The notes beneath the pieces are model-generated. The model worked only from the letters and a program-made list of their open reading frames with translations, did not search any database and was not told where the DNA came from. Positions 1 to 5,836 of a stretch of DNA of 11,231 nucleotides are shown piece after piece (the first letter of the stretch is position 1; every line of letters begins with the position of its first letter). A program made the translations under genes and the position numbers. The stretch comes from Actinomycetes bacterium (lineage in GTDB: Bacteria > Actinomycetota > Acidimicrobiia > Acidimicrobiales > Palsa-688), in contig JAKAXN010000087.1 in the NCBI GenBank assembly GCA_021816565.1, forward strand, positions 2,552 through 13,782, written 5' to 3'.

Positions 1-1038
1 GTGGGCCTGGCCATGCCCAACCTGGGTGACATCGACGCCCAGACCCTGGCCGGGGCCATCTCCACCGGCACCCACGGCACCGGGGCCCGCTACGGCGGCC
101 TGGCCACGACCGTCGCCGGGTTGGAGATGGTCACCGCTGACGGGTCGGTGGTGACGTGCTCCGCCTCGGAGCAGCCGGAGCTGTGGTCGGCGGCCCGGGT
201 GGGGCTGGGCGCCCTCGGGATCATCACCCGGGTGACGCTGCGCTGTGTCCCGCTGTTCGCGCTGCGGGCCGAGGAGGGCCCGATGCCGCTCGATGAGCTG
301 ATCGGACGCTTCGACGAGCTGACCGGGTCGGCCGACCACTTCGAGGCGTACTGGTTCCCCCACACGGGGAGGGCCCTGACCAAGCGCAACACCCGCCTCC
401 CGCTGGCCGAGGGCCTGGACCGGCTCCCGGCGTGGAAGGAGTGGCTCGATGACGAGTTCCTCTCCAACCGGGTGTTCGGCTGGGTGGTGGAGTTGGGAAA
501 AAGGAAACCGTCGGTGATCCCGAGGGCCAATGCAGTAGCGGCCCGGGCCCTCGGATCCCGGAGCTTCACCGACCTGTCTTTCAAGGTATTCACCTCTCCC
601 AGACGGGTCAGATTCCGGGAAATGGAGCTGGCCATCCCCCGGGAGAGCGCCGTTACAGCCATACGGGAGGTGGTGGGCGCAGTGGAGTCGTCGGGCATGT
701 CGATCGCGTTCCCGGTGGAGCTGCGGGTGGCGGCTGAGGACGACATCGCGTTGTCGACCGCGTCGGGCCGCGACAGCGCCTACCTGGCCTTCCACGTCCC
801 CGCGGCGGTGGACCACCGGGCGTACTTCAAGCTGGTGGCCCGGGTCCTCGACGGCTACGGGGCCCGTCCCCACTGGGGAAAACTGCACGATCTGGACGCG
901 GAGTTGCTGCGCACCCGCTACCCCCGCTTCGACGAGTTCGTGCGCCTACGCGACGGGGCGGACCCGGCCGGCGTGTTCTCCAACGCCTATCTGGACCGGG
1001 TGCTGGGCCCCGCACCGGACCGCCTGCCGGCCGCCTGA
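1..1038 (+). CDS. FAD-linked sugar/alditol oxidase (L-gulonolactone / D-arabinono-1,4-lactone oxidase family), 5'-truncated
   Basis: 345 residues of a flavoprotein oxidase that would oxidise a sugar lactone or polyol with O2, giving H2O2. Visible near the left edge is the FAD-domain signature LGDIDAQTLAGAISTGTHGTG (residues about 8-30, slightly altered across members), followed by the ALO-type C-terminal domain ending in HWGK (residues 291-294) and a typical tail, DPAGVFSNAYLDRVLG. The first FAD half-motif (VGxGHSF-like) is missing, so about 80 N-terminal residues lie outside the window and the GTG at position 1 is probably an internal Val codon. From memory of Streptomyces AldO, the catalytic Glu-x-Arg and Lys would correspond to E240-x-R242 (in VELRV) and K294; both sit about 80 residues earlier than in AldO, which agrees with the estimated truncation. 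Alditol oxidase is therefore as likely as lactone oxidase. Codon use relaxes between about 495 and 660. Family call is firm, substrate is not. Confidence 0.93.
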   Translation: MGLAMPNLGDIDAQTLAGAISTGTHGTGARYGGLATTVAGLEMVTADGSVVTCSASEQPELWSAARVGLGALGIITRVTLRCVPLFALRAEEGPMPLDELIGRFDELTGSADHFEAYWFPHTGRALTKRNTRLPLAEGLDRLPAWKEWLDDEFLSNRVFGWVVELGKRKPSVIPRANAVAARALGSRSFTDLSFKVFTSPRRVRFREMELAIPRESAVTAIREVVGAVESSGMSIAFPVELRVAAEDDIALSTASGRDSAYLAFHVPAAVDHRAYFKLVARVLDGYGARPHWGKLHDLDAELLRTRYPRFDEFVRLRDGADPAGVFSNAYLDRVLGPAPDRLPAA

Positions 1039-1076
1039 GGCCCCCTGCCGGACCGGGTCGGGGGCCGGGGCAGGGG
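1039..1076 (+). terminator. GC-rich hairpin after the oxidase gene, possible terminator
   Basis: Directly after the stop codon, GGCCCCC (1039-1045) pairs perfectly with GGGGGCC (1060-1066). An alternative, mutually exclusive pairing is CCCCTGCC (1042-1049) with GGCAGGGG (1069-1076). No U-tract follows, as is common for actinobacterial terminators, so function is inferred only from position and pairing. Confidence 0.4.
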
Positions 1077-1255
1077 CGGTCCGATTCGGGAACTTTGTAG
1101 GGGAACAGTTGGCTCAGCGTTGGGATCTGGGCCGGCGATACCGCTGCTATCGTATGGCCCGGGGTGAGCGGATATGTCGTCTCCGGGCCGGGTCGGGCAG
1201 CGTCGCCCCGCCCGAATACCCGCTCGGATCTCCCCGTCAGGGGTTTGCTGTTCCG
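1077..1255 (+). other. Non-coding leader region between the oxidase and the 118-aa gene, with a small inverted repeat
   Basis: About 180 bases with no convincing coding potential. An upstream extension of the next gene (TTG at 1109 or ATG at 1154) is open, but its codons become un-actinobacterial (ATA, TGT, TCT, TTT, GCT, GTT), which argues that it is leader. The region holds a 5-bp inverted repeat CGATA (1136-1140) / TATCG (1148-1152) with a 7-base spacer. TATCGT or nearby bases could act as a -10 box. No riboswitch class was recognised. Confidence 0.4.
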
Positions 1256-1612
1256 ATGCTCAGGTTCTGTGGCTTCGATCTGGAGTTGGACGTCGAGGCG
1301 GCCCTCGGCACGCCCCAGGGCGGCCCGGCGGCGTACCGGGCCACGGACACCGCCGGCGGGCACTGGCTGATCGTCGAAGGCCCCGGTGACGACGGGAACC
1401 GGTCGTGGGTGTGCGCCCCGGCCAGCGAGCGGGCCGCCGAGCTGGTGAGCACCGGGCGGGCCGCGGTGACCGACGCCGTCCTCCACAGCCGGACCGGCTG
1501 GGTGGAGGTGGTGAGGGTGGTCGACGGCCACGCGGTGCCGGACCAGCGGGTCTCCTGCTCCGAGGTGGCGGCTTGGCGGGCCGGCCTGCGGGCCGCCCCC
1601 GCCGGTCTCTGA
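1256..1612 (+). CDS. Uncharacterised 118-aa protein
   Basis: A small, soluble, acidic protein with no signal peptide or membrane segment, starting MLRFCGFDLELDVEAALG. A central block, HWLIVEGPGDDGNRSWVCAP (about residues 36-55), is followed by SERAAELVSTGRAAVTDAVL, HSRTGWVEVVRV and a final VSCSEVAAWRAGL helix. The alternating hydrophobic pattern suggests a small alpha/beta fold. Three of its cysteines are spread out (C5, the C of WVCAP, and VSCSE), with no metal-site spacing. I do not recognise a family. The ATG at 1256 is preferred over TTG 1109 and ATG 1154 because codon bias changes to strongly GC-ending third positions only from here; a weak AGGGG lies about 12 bases upstream. A hairpin follows 3 bases after the stop, so it is probably transcribed separately from the c-di-GMP gene downstream. 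Existence as a gene is likely on codon bias; function is unknown. Confidence 0.7.
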   Translation: MLRFCGFDLELDVEAALGTPQGGPAAYRATDTAGGHWLIVEGPGDDGNRSWVCAPASERAAELVSTGRAAVTDAVLHSRTGWVEVVRVVDGHAVPDQRVSCSEVAAWRAGLRAAPAGL

Positions 1613-1615
1613 GCG

Positions 1616-1642
1616 CCGGTCCCCTGGCCTTCCGGGGGCCGG
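1616..1642 (+). terminator. Stem-loop after the 118-aa gene, probable terminator
   Basis: CCGGTCCCC (1616-1624) pairs with GGGGGCCGG (1634-1642): a 9-bp stem with one G-T wobble and a 9-base loop, three bases after the stop codon. No U-run follows. Position, stem length and orientation support a factor-aided or GC-type terminator. Confidence 0.5.
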
Positions 1643-1660
1643 TCCGCAGGCCCCCGCGAA

Positions 1661-1678
1661 ATGGCCCGAATGGGCCAT
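1661..1678. promoter_or_regulatory. Perfect palindrome ATGGCCC-gaat-GGGCCAT upstream of the c-di-GMP gene
   Basis: Two perfect 7-base arms separated by 4 bases lie about 93 bases before the preferred GTG start at 1771, in an A-rich patch (AGAGAAAAAGTA follows at 1679-1690). It could be a dimeric regulator's operator or a second hairpin ending the preceding transcript. The A-rich run after it is on the coding strand, so it is not a U-tract for plus-strand termination. It could, however, serve as a U-tract on the minus strand. Confidence 0.4.
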
Positions 1679-1758
1679 AGAGAAAAAGTACGCCGATGGT
1701 CAGAATTCCTCCACGCGGCCCGGGCAACCGCCCGCCGGGGCCGGCCAGCAGGGGAACG

Positions 1759-1763
1759 AAAGG
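1759..1763 (+). promoter_or_regulatory. Ribosome binding site deciding the GTG start of the PAS-GAF-GGDEF-EAL gene
   Basis: AAAGG (followed by TG) lies 7 bases before the GTG at 1771. The in-frame ATG at 1696 has no comparable site and would add a Pro/Arg/Gly-rich 25-residue stretch. This favours translation starting at 1771. Confidence 0.55.
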
Positions 1764-1770
1764 TGTACGA

Positions 1771-4131
1771 GTGAAACAACCGGAAGGGGCTGTCAGCGCA
1801 GCCGGCCTGGCGGGGCCGGCGCTCCCGAGCCGCCCGTCGGCCGGCCCGCTGCTGGCCGATCTGGGCGGCCCCGCGCTGACCGGCCGGTTCGAGTCGGTCG
1901 TGGCCGGGCGAAGGGCCGGGGCCGGGGCGGCCGCCGTCCACGACGGCCGCCTCCGGATGGGCGCCGCCCTCGAGAAGGCCCACGTGGGCATGTGGTCGTG
2001 GGACCGGGCCACCGGGCGCATCGAGATGACCGACGAGATGTGCCGGATCTGCGGCCTCGACCCGCGCCGCTACGACGGCACCGCCGCCAGCCGGGTCGGC
2101 ACCGTCCACGAGGAGGACCGTGGCCGGGTACGGGCTGCGCTCGAGCAGACCCTCGGCGACGGGCGACCCCTCGAGCTGGAGTACCGGGTGGGCCGCCCGG
2201 ACGGGTCGACCACCTGGGTGAGCGAGCTGGCCACCGTGGAGGTCGACAGCGCGGGGCGGCCGGTGCGCGTCCACGGCGTGGGCCAGGACGTCACCGAGCG
2301 CCGGGAGGCCACCGAGTCCCTCCGGCGCCAGGCCGTCCTGCTCGACCTCCTGCACCGGGTCACGGCGGCCGCCGGCGACGGCAGCGACCTGACCGACGCC
2401 CTGTACCGGTGCATGCGGGAGATCTGCGGGCAGCTGGGCTGGCCGGTGGGCCACGCGGTGGTCCTGGGGCCGGGCGGGGGGATCGACCGTCACGTGTGGT
2501 ACCTGCAGGACCGGCCCCGCTTCGCGGCGCTGCAGGCCGGCCCGGCTGCCGGCAGCTGGGGTCTGATCGACCGGGCCGTGGCCTGCGGCGAGGCGGTGTG
2601 GGACGGCGAGCTACCGGTGGCCGGCCGCCCCCGGGCGTCCCTCAGCGGCTTCGCCTTCCCGGTGACCATCGGCAGCTCCGCGGTGGCGGCCATCGAGATG
2701 CTGAGTCCCGACCCCCGGCACCCGGACCGCTACCTCACAGAGGCGGCCACCCACGCAGCCGTGCAGCTGGCCCGGGTGGTCGAGCGGGAACGGACCCGGG
2801 ACCAGCTGGCCTACCAGGCCATGCACGATCCCCTCACAGGCCTGCCCAACCGCAGCCTGATGATGGACCGTCTGGCGCAGGCGATCACCGGCCTGCGCCC
2901 CGGCCGGGACCAGCTTGCGGTGCTGCTGGTGGACCTCGACGACTTCAAGCTGATCAACGACAGCCTGGGCCACGACGTGGGCGACCAGGTCCTGCGGATC
3001 GTGGGCCGCCGGCTGGGGGGCCTGCTCGGCCCCACCGACACCGCGGCCCGCTTCGGCGGCGACGAGTTCGTCCTCCTCTGCGACCGCCTCGGCAACGCCG
3101 AGGACGGTGCGGCCATCGCCGACCGGGTGCTGGCCGCCCTGGCCGAACCGATGTTCCTCGACGGCGAGGCGGCCACCGTCGTCACCGGCAGCATCGGTAT
3201 TGCCATCGCCGACTCGCCCGACGCCCGCCCGGAGCACCTGATCCGCGACGCCGACACGGCCATGTACCGGGCCAAGGAGGACGGTCGGGGCCGGTACAAC
3301 CTCTTCGACCGGGGACTCCACGAGCGGGCCAGCCTCAAGCTGTCCCTCGCCAACGAGCTGCGCCGGGCCGTCGAGCGCGGCGAGCTCAGCCTGGTGTACC
3401 AGCCGCAGTTCCGGGTGTCCGACGGGGAGCTGATCGGGGTGGAGGCGCTGGTCCGGTGGGAGAACCCCACCCGGGGGCAGCTGGCCCCGGGTGAGTGGAT
3501 CCCGGTGGCCGAGGAGACCCAGCTGATCGTCCCGATCGGAGAGTGGATCCTGGGCGAGGCGTGCCGCACCGCGGCGGAGTGGATGCGCCTGGCGGGCAAC
3601 CCGCCGGGGCGGCCCCCTCTGAAGGTGTGCGTCAACGTCTCGGCCGTCCAGCTGGCCCGCCCCGAGCTGATCGACGCAGTGGTCCGGGTGCTGGAACAGA
3701 CCGGCATGGACCCGGCCAGCCTGTGCGTGGAGATCACCGAGAGCGTGCTCATGGGCGAGCCGGGGATGTACCTCGAGGCGCTGCTCGGGCTGAAGCTGCT
3801 GGGCCTGTCGATCGCCATCGACGACTTCGGGACCGGCTACTCCTCCCTCGCCTACCTGCGGCGGTTCCCGATAGACCTGATCAAGATCGACCGGGCCTTC
3901 GTGGACGGCCTGCACCGCTCCGACCAGAGGGGGCTGTCGATCATGAAGGCGGTCATCCAGCTGTCGGAGGCCCTCGGGGTGGTCCCGGTGGCCGAGGGGG
4001 TGGAGTCGGACGAGCAGGCCGGGATCCTGGCGGAGGCCGGCTGCTACGGCGCCCAGGGCTACTTCTACGCCCGGCCGCTCCCGGCCGCGGAGATCACCGC
4101 ACTGGTGGAGAGGCGCTCCCGGCCTGCGTAG
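1771..4131 (+). CDS. PAS-GAF-GGDEF-EAL cyclic-di-GMP synthase/phosphodiesterase
   Basis: A 786-aa cytoplasmic signalling protein predicted to make and/or degrade cyclic di-GMP. Domains, numbered from GTG 1771: low-complexity N-terminus (1-60); PAS with PAC tail (61-180, ending GQDVTERRE); GAF-like domain (about 188-335); GGDEF (345-510); EAL (about 530-780). The cyclase signature GGDEF is exact (429-433), with substrate motifs HDPLTGLPNR and DLDDFKLINDSLGHDVGD. The upstream inhibitory site reads GxxD instead of RxxD, so product inhibition at that site is probably absent. The EAL domain keeps every expected catalytic feature: EALVRW (E558), CVNVSA, EITES, DDFGTGYSS, KIDRAFV, AEGVES and the final AQGYFYARPL. 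Neither domain looks degenerate; which activity dominates cannot be read from sequence. There are no membrane segments, so the signal is intracellular (PAS ligand, cofactor or small molecule bound by GAF). The alternative ATG at 1696 would give 811 aa. Confidence 0.95.
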   Translation: MKQPEGAVSAAGLAGPALPSRPSAGPLLADLGGPALTGRFESVVAGRRAGAGAAAVHDGRLRMGAALEKAHVGMWSWDRATGRIEMTDEMCRICGLDPRRYDGTAASRVGTVHEEDRGRVRAALEQTLGDGRPLELEYRVGRPDGSTTWVSELATVEVDSAGRPVRVHGVGQDVTERREATESLRRQAVLLDLLHRVTAAAGDGSDLTDALYRCMREICGQLGWPVGHAVVLGPGGGIDRHVWYLQDRPRFAALQAGPAAGSWGLIDRAVACGEAVWDGELPVAGRPRASLSGFAFPVTIGSSAVAAIEMLSPDPRHPDRYLTEAATHAAVQLARVVERERTRDQLAYQAMHDPLTGLPNRSLMMDRLAQAITGLRPGRDQLAVLLVDLDDFKLINDSLGHDVGDQVLRIVGRRLGGLLGPTDTAARFGGDEFVLLCDRLGNAEDGAAIADRVLAALAEPMFLDGEAATVVTGSIGIAIADSPDARPEHLIRDADTAMYRAKEDGRGRYNLFDRGLHERASLKLSLANELRRAVERGELSLVYQPQFRVSDGELIGVEALVRWENPTRGQLAPGEWIPVAEETQLIVPIGEWILGEACRTAAEWMRLAGNPPGRPPLKVCVNVSAVQLARPELIDAVVRVLEQTGMDPASLCVEITESVLMGEPGMYLEALLGLKLLGLSIAIDDFGTGYSSLAYLRRFPIDLIKIDRAFVDGLHRSDQRGLSIMKAVIQLSEALGVVPVAEGVESDEQAGILAEAGCYGAQGYFYARPLPAAEITALVERRSRPA

Positions 4132-4165
4132 GCGCCCCGGCCGGGAACCCGGGCAGACTGGGTCG

Positions 4166-4717
4166 GTGGCTGCGGAGGAGACGTCCAAGCGGGAGTGGCT
4201 GGTGCTCGTGTACCGGGTACCGTCGGATCCGACGCGTCTGCGGGCCACGGTGTGGCGCCGGCTGCGCACCCTCGGGGCGGTGTATCTACAGAACTCGGTG
4301 ACCGCCCTGCCGGCCGGAGCGGGGGCGGAGCGGGCTCTGCGCAAGCTGCGCCACGACATCATCGAGATGGGCGGCTCGGCGGTGCTGATGCGCAGCGAGG
4401 CCCTGGTGGGCGAGGCCGAGGTGCTCTCGGCGTTCCAGGCGGCACGAGACGACGAATACGACGAGATCGTGGACCGCTGCCGGGACTTCCTGACCCAGGT
4501 GGAGAAGGAGCACGTGGCCCGCCACTTCACCTTCGCCGAGCTGGAGGAGAACGAGGTGGACCTGGTCAAGCTCCAGAACTGGTTCGCCAAGGTCCGCGAC
4601 AGGGACGCGTTCGGCGCGCCCGGGCGGGCCCAGGCAGAGGCCGCCCTCGAGGAGTGCGCCGCCGCCCTCGAGGGGTACGCGGCCCGGGTCTACCAGGAGG
4701 AGTCCGACGCCCACTGA
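4166..4717 (+). CDS. Stand-alone ChrB N-terminal-domain protein (chromate-resistance regulator-like)
   Basis: 183 aa matching the N-terminal domain of ChrB, the chromate-sensing regulator that accompanies ChrA transporters: REWLVLVYRVPSDPTRLRA (residues 9-27), VWRRLRTLGAVYLQNSV (29-45), then a helical half with KEHVARHFTFAELEENE and a C-terminal ARVYQEESDAH tail. The usual ChrB C-terminal domain is absent, so chromate sensing cannot be assumed. The order beta strand, R-x-x-x-W-R-x-L-x-x-x-G-A helix, then Q-N-S-V strand resembles the ferredoxin-like fold shared by Cas2 and the PaaX repressor C-domain; that is my inference. The GTG start at 4166 lies 34 bases after the c-di-GMP gene, so co-transcription is possible, although no good Shine-Dalgarno is visible. 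No chrA transporter lies in the window: the convergent neighbour is a different membrane family. Role, probably DNA- or RNA-binding, is unproven. Confidence 0.85.
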   Translation: MAAEETSKREWLVLVYRVPSDPTRLRATVWRRLRTLGAVYLQNSVTALPAGAGAERALRKLRHDIIEMGGSAVLMRSEALVGEAEVLSAFQAARDDEYDEIVDRCRDFLTQVEKEHVARHFTFAELEENEVDLVKLQNWFAKVRDRDAFGAPGRAQAEAALEECAAALEGYAARVYQEESDAH

Positions 4718-4734
4718 CCCCGCCGGTTCCGCCG

Positions 4735-4763
4735 GGTCCACAGGCCGTCACGGCCGGCGGACC
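4735..4763. terminator. Nested inverted repeat at a convergent gene junction, possible bidirectional terminator
   Basis: GGTCC (4735-4739) pairs with GGACC (4759-4763), enclosing GGCCG (4743-4747) paired with CGGCC (4751-4755) around a TCA loop. It sits in the 57-base gap between two genes that converge (stops at 4717 plus and 4775 minus), the expected place for a shared terminator. No flanking T-runs. Confidence 0.45.
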
Positions 4764-4774
4764 GGCCCGGCTGC

Positions 4775-4975
4775 CTAGCCGCCCCGGGTGGCCCGCAGCA
4801 GGCTGACCGGCAGCAGCACGGCCACCGCAGCCGGCACGATCCACCACGCCGGGACGCCGGTCCGGCTGACCCCGTAGGTCGCCGCCAGGGCCACCACGAC
4901 GCCCAGGGCGACCCGCCAGTCGTCGCCGACCACGAAGTCGTACCAGAATGCGGCGAAGGCCTTCAGCCGGGCCAT
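4775..4975 (-). CDS. 66-aa two-helix membrane protein coupled to the COG4280-type transporter
   Basis: Starts MARLKAFAAFWYDFVVGDDW, then two hydrophobic helices: about 20-37 (from WRVALGVVVALAATYG) and 42-60 (VPAWWIVPAAVAVLLPVSLL), ending RATRGG. The amphipathic, aromatic N-terminus with FWYDFVVGDDW is a distinctive block I recall in small actinobacterial membrane proteins next to similar transporters; no function is known to me. Its ATG overlaps the TGA of the upstream gene by one base (TGATG), strong evidence for translational coupling and for a joint role, for example as an accessory or stabilising subunit. The stop is TAG at 4775-4777, followed by the convergent hairpin. Gene reality is well supported by coupling, hydrophobic design and codon bias; function is inferred only from the partner. 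Confidence 0.82.
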   Translation of the reverse strand: MARLKAFAAFWYDFVVGDDWRVALGVVVALAATYGVSRTGVPAWWIVPAAVAVLLPVSLLRATRGG

Positions 4976-5742
4976 CACCGGGGCGCTCCGGCCAGACCGC
5001 CGGGCGCCGCCCGGCGCACCGCGGACGGCCGCAGGAGGGCGCTGAGGCCCAGTCCGAGCAGCGCCAGCGCCGGCACCAGCACCAGCAGAGCGGCGTCGTT
5101 GCCCGGCCAGCGGGCCCCGGCCCCCTCGGCTCCCCAGAAGGTCCCGAACGCGGTCAGCATGACACCGACGGCGAACTTCATGCTGTTCTCCGGCACCCGG
5201 GCCAGAGGGGCCCGCACCGCCAGCCCGGCGGCGGTCACGGCCACCACCGCAGCGGCCGCGGCGACGGCCGCCAGGGGGATGTCGTGCTGGTTGCTCCCGA
5301 AGGTCAGAGCGATGAACGCCACCTCCAGGCCCTCGAGCACCACACCCTTGAACGACAAGGTGAAGGCGTACCAGTCCCGCACCGATGCCACCGAGCGGGC
5401 CGACGCCCGGCCGGCCGCCTCCAACTGGTCGCGGAAGATCCGGTCCTCGTCGTGGAGGGCCTTGTGGCCGCTGGCCCTCAGGACCGCCTTGCGCAACCAC
5501 TGCAGACCGAACACCAGCAGCAGCCCGCCGACCACCAGGCGGAGACCGCGCAACGGCACCACCGTGAGGGCCGGACCCAGCGCGGCGATCACGACCGCCA
5601 GGACGACCAGACCGGCGGCCACGCCCTTGAGGGCCGACCCCCAGTCGCGGGCGGTACCGGCGGCCAGGACGATGGTGGTCGCCTCTACCGCCTCCACCGC
5701 GCAGGCCAGGAACACGGCGGCGAACAGTGCGGCGGCCGTCAC
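4975..5742 (-). CDS. COG4280-type multi-pass membrane protein, putative cation transporter (GDT1/TMEM165-like architecture)
   Basis: 255-aa integral membrane protein with about six hydrophobic segments in two halves around a polar cytoplasmic loop (residues about 84-122, containing HKALHDEDRIFRDQLE). Each half opens with a related acidic motif: E17-A-V-E20-A-T-T-I-V-L and E137-G-L-E140-V-A-F-I-A-L, exactly 120 residues apart, as expected for an inverted duplication. Such paired acids in helices are typical of cation exchangers of the UPF0016/GDT1 and LysE-like superfamily; a metal or Ca/Mn substrate is inference. The conserved block VPENSMKFAVGVMLTAFGTFWGAEG (near residues 185-209, in part) and the terminal hydrophobic helices fit uncharacterised COG4280 proteins. 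The GTG start at 5742 has GAGGAG at 5754-5749, 6 bases upstream. The gene is coupled to a 66-aa membrane protein downstream and preceded by an AT-rich promoter-like region. It is not a ChrA chromate transporter. Confidence 0.85.
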   Translation of the reverse strand: MTAAALFAAVFLACAVEAVEATTIVLAAGTARDWGSALKGVAAGLVVLAVVIAALGPALTVVPLRGLRLVVGGLLLVFGLQWLRKAVLRASGHKALHDEDRIFRDQLEAAGRASARSVASVRDWYAFTLSFKGVVLEGLEVAFIALTFGSNQHDIPLAAVAAAAAVVAVTAAGLAVRAPLARVPENSMKFAVGVMLTAFGTFWGAEGAGARWPGNDAALLVLVPALALLGLGLSALLRPSAVRRAAPGGLAGAPR

Positions 5743-5748
5743 AGCTCA

Positions 5749-5754
5749 CTCCTC
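5749..5754 (-). promoter_or_regulatory. Shine-Dalgarno of the COG4280-type gene
   Basis: GAGGAG on the minus strand, 6 bases before the GTG at 5742. It fixes this non-ATG start. Confidence 0.7.
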
Positions 5755-5760
5755 ATGGAC

Positions 5761-5836
5761 ATCATGATTTGAGTGTAACAGTCGTTAGATCTGTGTCCTG
5801 ACTGGTTGGCCGTGCCGGGGGCCGGGAGGCGGCGGC
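5761..5836 (-). promoter_or_regulatory. Promoter/operator region of the COG4280-type gene with inverted repeats
   Basis: This gap is far less GC-rich in its left half than the rest of the window. It holds the 8-bp palindrome ATCATGAT (5761-5768) and TAAC-agtc-GTTA (plus strand, 5776-5787). Read on the minus strand, TTACACT just downstream of the repeat resembles a -10 element (TACACT), so a bound regulator would cover the promoter. The 12-base repeat resembles operators of TetR-type regulators, but no regulator gene is adjacent. Promoter assignment is inference. Confidence 0.45.

Noticed and set aside
1077..1255. Cyclic-di-GMP riboswitch ahead of the small gene
   Set aside because: I could not find the conserved GEMM core or its paired helices; only a short 5-bp inverted repeat is present.
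1681..1700. FliA-type (flagellar sigma) promoter, because GCCGATGG resembles its -10
   Set aside because: No TAAAG-like -35 element at the needed distance, and no flagellar genes in the window.
1237..2493. A 418-codon minus-strand frame across the 118-aa gene and the start of the c-di-GMP gene
   Set aside because: Low-complexity Pro/Ala/Arg translation, no domain, and it would overlap two better supported genes.
1992..3494. A 500-codon plus-strand frame inside the c-di-GMP gene
   Set aside because: Pro/Arg/Gly-dominated translation with no motif; a frame-shifted shadow of the real gene.
2611..4590. A 659-codon open frame on the minus strand across the c-di-GMP gene
   Set aside because: It has no recognisable domains, an Arg/Ser/His/Gln-biased composition, and lies antisense to a gene with complete GGDEF and EAL motifs; such frames are expected at this GC content.
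4166..4717. CRISPR cas2, because of the Cas2-like fold pattern
   Set aside because: Twice the usual Cas2 length, full ChrB_N-type sequence, and no repeats or other cas genes in the window.
4975..5742. ChrA chromate transporter as partner of the ChrB-like gene
   Set aside because: The protein is much shorter than ChrA, lacks its motifs, matches COG4280-type proteins instead, and is convergent rather than co-directional with the ChrB_N gene.
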